A stretch of DNA of 64,000 nt from assembly GCA_045132235.1 (NCBI GenBank), contig JBGURX010000038.1, positions 16,729-80,728 of the forward strand, read 5' to 3'. The translations under genes were made by a program, and so were the position numbers. Every line of letters begins with the position of its first letter. Positions within the stretch are counted from its first letter, which is position 1. The stretch is from UBA1756 sp045132235 (lineage in GTDB: Bacteria > Bacteroidota > Bacteroidia > Bacteroidales > WCHB1-69). Shown here in pieces: positions 58,781 through 64,000 of this stretch. The notes beneath the pieces were generated by a model. The model saw only the letters and a list, made by a program, of their open reading frames with translations, did not search any database and was not told the origin of the DNA.

Positions 58781-60562
58781 TTACCGTTCGAATTCGTAAT
58801 CGTACAGCAGGACACAGCTGACCGCCCAGTGGCTGAAACTGCCACCCAGCGGCTCGCCCTGCGGGATGGCGATGGTGATGGTGTGGTTTCCTTCTTTTAA
58901 CGGGGGGAGGTCGAAATAGACCGGCTGTGTGGCGGTGCCCGGGCACCAGCCGCTGCGGGAATAGTCGCTGCTCGACATGCCGTTCCAGAAGTTGCCGCTC
59001 ACAGGGTTGAAACGCCGGTAGCAGCCGCAGTCCTCGCGCCACGGCGTGTAGGTGAACACCGGCTCGCCGTCAATCAGAATGGTGTTGGGCTTCGGGGTAA
59101 ACTCGTCGCCGCCGTCCCAGCCGCCATGTCCCGTGCTGATGTAGCGCAAACGGATCTTTCTATTCTTCATTACGGAAAACGTGGTACTCAGACTGTCGGT
59201 GGCGAAGAGTTTGCCGTAGTTCTGCCCCGCCATCTCCAACACATTGCAGGTGTTGAATAGGGATTTTACATACCCGTCATACTTAGGTCTTTCCTCCCAC
59301 ATTTCGCTGCCCGGGTACGACTTGATGTCGAGCGTCACCTTGTGGCCGCCGCCATCGTAGTTGCCGATCCAAACGCCGATCCACACTTCGCCCTGTAGCA
59401 CCGACCACAGGTCGGTCACCTCCTGTTTGTAGTAGGTCTCGTCGGCCCATTCCAGACCGTCAATCTGCACGCGGTCGTTGAAATGCCCCACACCGAAGGG
59501 GGTGAAAAAGCGCATCAGCTCCACGGGAGGGGAATAGATAAAAGAAGAAATAAAATACTGACGCAGCGAGCTTAAATCAGGCCTTACACCCTGGTATTTT
59601 TGACCATCTTTTCCTATAAAATAGGGTATTGAGTCAATGCTGTAATTGATCGCATCAAAAAAATTGGGGTTCAAATCATTGTCGGCTCCCGGGATGACGA
59701 ACACGCTGCCAGTGCGGTCGTAGGCGTCGCCGTTGCTGCGCTGGTGCAGCTCAATGAAGGTCTGGTAGTGGCGGGGCAGTCTGGGAAGATTTACTCGTTT
59801 CAAGGCGAGTGTACCCCCAGCGAAGTGCAGCACACTGTCGAACGGCATGTTCTTCCGGTAGTCACCCTCCACATGGTCGTTTTGTTGTCCCCAGCTCAGC
59901 TGCACATCGTCGAAGATGCGGGTGGTGATGACCAGTTTCTGCTTTTTGAGGTTGGAAAGCTCGCGGCCAGTCACACGCTGACAATTACGGTAGCCATCGC
60001 GGAAAGGCGCCTTGCCCGCCTGTTTCCACCACTCGTTTTGCGCCAACTGCAAATAGGTCTGATTGTTGCGTTTGAAGCAAACCACCAATCCCTTGAAGCG
60101 ACCATAGTAGGGTAGCGGGTTGATGTCTTGAGGAAAATCCTGCACGAAAAACTCCAGCGTATTGCTATTGATGTGGCAGGTGTAGCGGGTGAGGCCGTCC
60201 ACGCGGGCAGTGTCGTAGTCGATGTCGGTGCGGCTGAACGGGGAAACCACCTCGTAGCACTCCGATTGATTTTCTCCCGTAAATTTCGCCAACAAATAGG
60301 TGCTGTCCAACGTCAGATTGACGATGGTGACCTCACGGGCATAACCGGGCACGAGAGGCTCGTTGCTTTCATTCGCAGCAATCTGATACTCATCATGATA
60401 CAAGGCTATCCACAGCTGGGAAGTGTCGATGGTTTCGCCATAATCATACACTTCATACAAAAAATGGTTGGCATTTTTAACGAATTCCACAGGTTTCACC
60501 TGCGCCACCGATGCCTGTGCCAACAGCAGCAGGACGGGCAAAAAGAGGAGCGATTTTTTCAC
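58781..60562 (-). CDS. PNGase F-like peptide-N-glycosidase, secreted
   Basis: Exported protein of 593 residues with a signal peptide (1-20, ending SVA). The C-terminal half closely follows PNGase F of Elizabethkingia, which releases whole N-glycans from Asn: TGHGGWDGGDEFTPKPN, TYTPWREDCGCYRRFNP, SGNFWNGMSSSDYSRSGWCP and GNHTITIAIPQGEP. An additional N-terminal domain of about 170 residues is present, as in the longer PNGF-II type. No T9SS tail was seen. Deglycosylation of host or dietary glycoproteins is inferred; individual catalytic residues were not assigned. It is transcribed alone. Confidence 0.92.
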   Translation of the reverse strand: MKKSLLFLPVLLLLAQASVAQVKPVEFVKNANHFLYEVYDYGETIDTSQLWIALYHDEYQIAANESNEPLVPGYAREVTIVNLTLDSTYLLAKFTGENQSECYEVVSPFSRTDIDYDTARVDGLTRYTCHINSNTLEFFVQDFPQDINPLPYYGRFKGLVVCFKRNNQTYLQLAQNEWWKQAGKAPFRDGYRNCQRVTGRELSNLKKQKLVITTRIFDDVQLSWGQQNDHVEGDYRKNMPFDSVLHFAGGTLALKRVNLPRLPRHYQTFIELHQRSNGDAYDRTGSVFVIPGADNDLNPNFFDAINYSIDSIPYFIGKDGQKYQGVRPDLSSLRQYFISSFIYSPPVELMRFFTPFGVGHFNDRVQIDGLEWADETYYKQEVTDLWSVLQGEVWIGVWIGNYDGGGHKVTLDIKSYPGSEMWEERPKYDGYVKSLFNTCNVLEMAGQNYGKLFATDSLSTTFSVMKNRKIRLRYISTGHGGWDGGDEFTPKPNTILIDGEPVFTYTPWREDCGCYRRFNPVSGNFWNGMSSSDYSRSGWCPGTATQPVYFDLPPLKEGNHTITIAIPQGEPLGGSFSHWAVSCVLLYDYEFER

Positions 60563-60587
60563 AATTTATTTTTAATAATTGACCTGC

Positions 60588-60595
60588 AAAGGTAG
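60588..60595 (-). promoter_or_regulatory. -7 box of the PNGase F-like gene
   Basis: TACCTTTG on the minus strand, 26 bases before the ATG at 60562. Confidence 0.6.
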
Positions 60596-60610
60596 CCAAA
60601 ATATTCCGAA

Positions 60611-60626
60611 TAATTTTGTACTTTTG
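60611..60626 (+). promoter_or_regulatory. Two abutting -7 boxes upstream of the CBS-domain gene
   Basis: TAATTTTG (60611-60618) and TACTTTTG (60619-60626) stand back to back before the ATG at 60649. The second has the better spacing to a short leader. Confidence 0.6.
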
Positions 60627-60648
60627 CAAAAATTTTAGTTAACCGATA

Positions 60649-61701
60649 ATGACACTGCTTTTCATATTCCTTTTCGGCGCAATAGGAATATCTTTTTTAT
60701 GTTCACTGTTAGAATCTTCACTGATGTCAACCTCCTTTTCCTACATCATTGCGAAGGAGGAAGAGGGCGACAAAAACGCCTCACGCATACGCAAATACAA
60801 GACCGAGCCGGAGAAACCGCTGGCGGCCATCCTCTCGTTGAACACCATCGCCAACACCATCGGTGCGGCGGGCGTGGGCTTGCAGACCAACGAGGTTTTC
60901 GGTGAGGCGTGGTTCGGTGTGGTGTCGGGTGTGACCACCCTGCTGATTCTCATTTTTTCGGAAATCATTCCCAAAACCATCGGCTCCACGCACTGGAAAC
61001 AGCTGCTCGGCTTCACGGTGCGCACCATCCGCGTGCTGATTGTGCTGATGTATCCGCTGGTGCTGTTGGTGAAGGTGGTGGGACGGATGGTGAACCGCAA
61101 GCAACCCGAGTCGGTGGTGAGCCGCGAGGAGGTTTCGGCCATGGCCAACGCCGGCGAGGAAGAGGGTGTTTTGGAAGAAGACGAGAACAAGATCATCCAG
61201 AATATCATCAAGTTGGACAATGTGAAAGCCGCTGACGTGATGACCCCGCGTGTGGTGGCCGCCATCGCCCCCGAGAGCATGACGCTGAAGGAGTATTACG
61301 ACGACGACCGCTACGACCACTTCTCGCGCATCCCCGTCTATGCCGAGTCGCCGGAGTACATCACCGGCTACGTGCTGCGCGACGACGCGCTGGAAAACCT
61401 TGCCGAAGACAAGTTCTCGCTCACCCTCGGCCATATCAAGCGCGACCTCCCCTACTTCAGCGAGGAGAAGTCCATCAGCGACATCTGGGACGCCCTGCTG
61501 AAACAGAAATCGCAAATCGCCCTCATCATCGACGAATACGGCTGTTTCCAAGGCATTCTCACCATGGAAGACATCATCGAGACCATCTTCGGGTTGGAAA
61601 TCATCGATGAAAGCGACGAGGTGTCCGACATGCAGCAATACGCCCGCGAGCGTTGGCAGATGCGACAGAAAAAGTACAAGAAACTGCGTCCCAACAGCTA
61701 A
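60649..61701 (+). CDS. CNNM/CorC-type transporter with DUF21 and CBS domains
   Basis: Inner-membrane protein of 350 residues related to magnesium and cobalt efflux proteins. The DUF21/CNNM domain (1-175) has SLLESSLMSTSFSYI, AAILSLNTIANTIGAAG and FSEIIPKTIGSTHW. Two CBS motifs follow (about 195-320), with VMTPRVVAAIAPESMTLKEY and IALIIDEYGCFQGILTMED. The usual C-terminal CorC_HlyC domain is missing, as in several Bacteroidota members. Ion export is inferred from the family. Confidence 0.92.
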   Translation: MTLLFIFLFGAIGISFLCSLLESSLMSTSFSYIIAKEEEGDKNASRIRKYKTEPEKPLAAILSLNTIANTIGAAGVGLQTNEVFGEAWFGVVSGVTTLLILIFSEIIPKTIGSTHWKQLLGFTVRTIRVLIVLMYPLVLLVKVVGRMVNRKQPESVVSREEVSAMANAGEEEGVLEEDENKIIQNIIKLDNVKAADVMTPRVVAAIAPESMTLKEYYDDDRYDHFSRIPVYAESPEYITGYVLRDDALENLAEDKFSLTLGHIKRDLPYFSEEKSISDIWDALLKQKSQIALIIDEYGCFQGILTMEDIIETIFGLEIIDESDEVSDMQQYARERWQMRQKKYKKLRPNS

Positions 61702-61709
61702 CCGCTCCC

Positions 61710-63092
61710 CTATTTCATCCTTTCATCCAGCCATTGTGTAATGCGTCCCAGCAGCACAGGCGACAGCGTCTGCTCGATGGCGCCGTACTCGTCCACATAG
61801 CCGGTTTCGCACTCTTGGAACAGGTGGTTGAGGCCGGGCAGGATGGCGGGGGTGAAGTCGGGACAGCGCTTGAGACCGTCGCGGATGGCATAGACATTCT
61901 GCACCGCATCCACCTGCTTGTCGAGGTCGCCGTTGAGGGCCAGCACCGGACAGGTCACCTTCTTCAGGTACTGCGTGGGCTTGAGGTGAATGAGGGTGAA
62001 GAACCAGTGGTCGGCGAGGGTTTGTGATGAAAGTCGGATACCTTCATCGGTGAGATTCAACGCGATACGTTCCTGCTCCGTGAGCCGGGCGGCACGCGAA
62101 TGCAGGTAGTCGCTCACCTTGCGGGCGGCCGTGGGCGAGTCCTTCGCCTGCCGCACCAACGCGTACGTTTCGTCGGAAATCTGGAGGGAAGCCCGCAGCA
62201 TGTCGGCCGAAAAATGTTGCTGGATGGCACCTTCCGCCGCCTGATAGAGCAGCACATCCCTCAGCGGGGTGCCCATGCCCGCCATCGAGATGACGAAGGC
62301 AAGGTCGTGCCGCCGCGAGGCCACAATCCATGCCACCATGCCGCCCTCGCTATGGCCGAGCAGTCCGACCGGACAACCCTGCAAATCAGCACGTTGCAGC
62401 AGCGTGTCCACAATCACGTCCACCTGTTCGGCGAAGTCGAGGGTGGACATGTGCTGGAAGGCCGCGGGCGGGGCGTCGTCGTAGCGGAACACGGCATAGC
62501 CTTGGCGGGTGAGGTGGTCGGCGAGCAGCTTGAAGGGCTTGTGGGCCATGACGGTCTCGTCGCGGTCCTGCCAGCCCGAGCCGGAGATGAGCACGATGGC
62601 AGCCTTGGGGCGGCCGGTTTCCGGCAGGGTGAGGGTGCCAGTAATATTGTGATGATCAGGGTGATACGGGAAGGAAAGTTCGCGCTGTTGGTACGGGAAA
62701 GGCTCCTGCGGCTCTTGCGGGCGGGGGAAGAGCTGGCGGTGGGCGGTGGGGCGCAGCACGAGCGGGAATTTACGTCCGTTTTGGCGGAATTTGCCGGCGA
62801 TGCTGTCGCCGCGCCACACCCCGCGGAACGAGGCCCCCAGCGAGGCGGCGGCAAACGAGAGCGTGTCGCCGCGCAGCGAGAAAGCCGTGGTGGGGATGTC
62901 GGTGACGTACTGGTCGGGACTGTCGAGCACGGCCGTCAGGCTATCGTCCTGACTGTCAACCACCAGCACCAGTGCCAATGAATCCGTGCCAAGGTGCAGA
63001 TAGCCCTTCCACACTCCTTGCGGGGAGGCGGTTTGTGCGGGCAGCAGGGCGCACCAGCAGCAGAGGAGGAAGAGGAGGAGTGATTTTTTCAT
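61710..63092 (-). CDS. Secreted alpha/beta hydrolase
   Basis: Exported protein of 460 residues. The ATG at 63092 begins a signal peptide (ending LLPA); an upstream in-frame start would cross the promoter box. The N-terminal 130 residues form a beta domain (GVWKGYLHLGTDSLALVLVVDS). The hydrolase domain (about 150-460) has oxyanion-loop GSGWQDRDE, nucleophile motif LLGHSEGGMVA and an acid/His region LALNGDLDKQVDAVQN...PGLNHLFQ. It resembles the YfhR/BAAT-like and dienelactone hydrolase-type esterases. The substrate is not known. It converges with the CBS-domain gene with an 8-base gap. Confidence 0.9.
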   Translation of the reverse strand: MKKSLLLFLLCCWCALLPAQTASPQGVWKGYLHLGTDSLALVLVVDSQDDSLTAVLDSPDQYVTDIPTTAFSLRGDTLSFAAASLGASFRGVWRGDSIAGKFRQNGRKFPLVLRPTAHRQLFPRPQEPQEPFPYQQRELSFPYHPDHHNITGTLTLPETGRPKAAIVLISGSGWQDRDETVMAHKPFKLLADHLTRQGYAVFRYDDAPPAAFQHMSTLDFAEQVDVIVDTLLQRADLQGCPVGLLGHSEGGMVAWIVASRRHDLAFVISMAGMGTPLRDVLLYQAAEGAIQQHFSADMLRASLQISDETYALVRQAKDSPTAARKVSDYLHSRAARLTEQERIALNLTDEGIRLSSQTLADHWFFTLIHLKPTQYLKKVTCPVLALNGDLDKQVDAVQNVYAIRDGLKRCPDFTPAILPGLNHLFQECETGYVDEYGAIEQTLSPVLLGRITQWLDERMK

Positions 63093-63111
63093 TGCGGCAG
63101 GATTAGGCTGG

Positions 63112-63119
63112 CAAAGATA
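63112..63119 (-). promoter_or_regulatory. -7 box of the alpha/beta hydrolase gene
   Basis: TATCTTTG on the minus strand, 20 bases before the ATG at 63092. Confidence 0.65.
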
Positions 63120-63141
63120 CAACAAAATTCTGAAAAAATCG

Positions 63142-63149
63142 TATATTTG
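63142..63149 (+). promoter_or_regulatory. -7-like box with no gene after it
   Basis: TATATTTG followed by the characteristic GCAGCC, but only very short frames (5 codons or fewer) start nearby. It may drive an untranslated RNA or be a relic. Confidence 0.45.
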
Positions 63150-63217
63150 CAGCCGAAAATTTCCATGCGAACACAATGAAAATTGGGAATTAGTACTGTT
63201 GTAATAAATCTACAATC

Positions 63218-63399
63218 ATCGTGCTGAAAGCACGATATTCAAGTAACCCCGTACAGCTTGCTGTGCGGGGGAGGCATCTGTACAATGGAAAAGAGCGTGC
63301 TGAAGGCACGCAACTGATTGTATATCTGTAGCGTACCTCCGGCACGCAGGATACGAGGGAGATTCCTCTACCCCGCACCGCACTGCGTTTGGTACGGGG
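63218..63399. repeat. Cluster of five small hairpins
   Basis: ATCGTGC-TGAAA-GCACGAT (63218-63236), CCCCGTACAGC/GCTGTGCGGGG (63247-63270), GCGTGC-TGAAG-GCACGC (63295-63311), GCGTACC-TCC-GGCACGC (63331-63347) and CCCCGCACC/GGTACGGGG (63371-63399) lie in about 180 bases. Hairpins 1, 3 and 4 share the core GCGTGC/GCACGC, and 2 and 5 share CCCCG/CGGGG. Confidence 0.75.
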
Positions 63400-63556
63400 T
63401 TAATAGGATTTCGTACCGGTTGGCACGATGATGATGGTCATCAAATCAAAAATTATTGAATATACTTGTAATTAATTGCATTGTAATTGTTTGTATTAAT
63501 TCTTTGAAAAAATATCGCAACAATAGTAATTGAAAGGTGAGAATGATTGTCTGGTA

Positions 63557-63578
63557 GAGGCGCGATTCATCGCGCCTC
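63557..63578. repeat. Hairpin repeat GAGGCGCGAT/ATCGCGCCTC
   Basis: A perfect 10-base inverted repeat with a 2-base centre, preceded by GGTA as at 53828. Confidence 0.75.
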
Positions 63579-63703
63579 CGCAGCAGCCCGATACACCCTA
63601 TCTATATCATTGATTCACAGTAAATTCCGCGAAAACAATCCATTTCGCTGAAGAAAACTGCACATTCAACGAAACTACCCAAAGCGACAGACAAAAAAAA
63701 ATG

Positions 63704-63711
63704 TAACTTTG
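63704..63711 (+). promoter_or_regulatory. -7-like box near the right end
   Basis: TAACTTTG, identical to the box at 11140, 16 bases before the ATG of a 28-codon frame. Confidence 0.5.
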
Positions 63712-63726
63712 TGCGGTAAATTACGT

Positions 63727-63813
63727 ATGAAGCATTTTAGGGTGTACTCTATCATAACCAACAGATTATCAACCGATAACACAAACCACCACCCTGAAAC
63801 TTTTCAACAATAA
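63727..63813 (+). CDS. Possible 28-residue peptide
   Basis: The frame MKHFRVYSIITNRLS...HPETFQQ begins 16 bases after a perfect -7 box and ends at TAA. It has no recognised similarity and could be a leader peptide for a gene beyond the window or a chance frame. Confidence 0.25.
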   Translation: MKHFRVYSIITNRLSTDNTNHHPETFQQ

Positions 63814-63868
63814 CGCGTTGAAAACTGAAGAAAAATCGCCAACGGGAAACGAAAAATTGAAAACCGTA

Positions 63869-63944
63869 CAGACAACGCATGCGTTGTCTCAACAAAACCT
63901 ACCGCAACTGATCATCGACGTACAGACAACGCATGCGTTGTCTG
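63869..63944. repeat. Two copies of a 20-base palindrome
   Basis: AGACAACGCATGCGTTGTCT occurs at 63870-63889 and 63924-63943, each preceded by CGTAC. The second extends to 22 bases (CAG...CTG). Confidence 0.85.
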
Positions 63945-64000
63945 TGCTTCCGCTGCCCTCCTCCCCCCCCCGCGCCGCACCTCTGCACCGCCTCCACTAC

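Larger units (their letters stand above)
63177..64000. other. Apparently non-coding region with hairpin repeats
   Basis: No credible gene longer than 30 codons was seen in these 824 bases. The region holds a hairpin cluster (63218-63399), a GGCG-type hairpin (63557-63578), an AT-rich stretch, a second promoter-like box (63704), and two copies of a 20-base palindrome (63869, 63923). A C-rich stretch lies near 63960. Confidence 0.65.

Noticed and set aside
63190..63378. A 62-codon minus-strand frame
   Set aside because: It is built from the hairpin repeats and has no promoter or similarity.

Overview
This window reads as a chromosomal segment of a Bacteroidota bacterium, most likely of the order Bacteroidales. 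Many genes are preceded by the phylum's -7 promoter box TAnnTTTG, and Shine-Dalgarno sites are few. Several gene types are typical of the phylum: a type IX secretion (T9SS) component (PorQ), T9SS cargo with type A and type B (CHU_C) sorting domains, DUF5689 lipoproteins, and a SusC-like/TonB-dependent barrel. The genus cannot be named from sequence alone. Coding DNA is GC-rich; the hicAB pair is visibly AT-richer. No rRNA, tRNA, CRISPR array, transposase or phage gene was seen.

Layout. 1-2421: a divergent membrane pyrophosphatase whose 5' end lies outside the window. 2.4-7.1 kb: an exported ferredoxin-like DUF362 lipoprotein, recF, then the acpP-fabF-rnc fatty-acid/RNase III group. 7.1-11.1 kb: a PQQ-propeller lipoprotein, a MuiA-like protein and sodB. 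11.1-16.7 kb: a tightly coupled plus-strand run of flippase-like membrane protein, heptose-1-P adenylyltransferase, M23/LysM peptidase, CHU_C protein and a solitary HsdR_N nuclease-fold protein, followed by fabD. 17.6-20.1 kb (minus): DUF5618-like protein and an M6 metalloprotease with a T9SS tail. 20.2-23.6 kb (plus): porQ, a DegT/DnrJ aminotransferase and an MlaD-type MCE protein. 23.6-30.9 kb (minus): a probable operon of TonB-dependent receptor, two paralogous DUF5689 lipoproteins, ribBA and apbE.

31.1-48.6 kb (minus) is one gene of 5,844 codons, more than a quarter of the window. It encodes a secreted mosaic adhesin with a signal peptide, fibronectin-like and cleaved-adhesin modules, InlB-type B-repeats, two ALK/LTK-type glycine-rich domains, many Cys-Asp-Ser strand modules, four copies of a module I cannot assign, and a T9SS type A sorting domain. 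With PorQ and the other T9SS cargo nearby, it points to a heavily decorated cell surface.

49.1-53.5 kb (plus): truB-anmK, a hicAB toxin-antitoxin pair with a visible operator palindrome, and a POT-family peptide transporter. 53.5-53.9 kb: a REP-like palindrome array. 53.9-56.8 kb (minus): a four-gene run of zinc peptidase, folK, deoxynucleoside kinase and NlpC/P60-LysM hydrolase. 57.0-58.6 kb (plus): an orphan CoA-transferase alpha subunit and kdsA, then a second palindrome array. 58.8-60.6 kb (minus): a PNGase F-like deglycosylase. 60.6-63.1 kb: a CNNM/CorC-type CBS protein and an exported alpha/beta hydrolase. 63.2-64.0 kb: apparently non-coding DNA packed with hairpin repeats and two promoter-like boxes.

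Functional threads are envelope construction (KdsA, RfaE2, AnmK, M23, NlpC/P60, MlaD), lipid synthesis (AcpP, FabF, FabD), T9SS surface display, and scavenging from host or dietary glycoprotein (PNGase F, M6 protease, peptide transporter).
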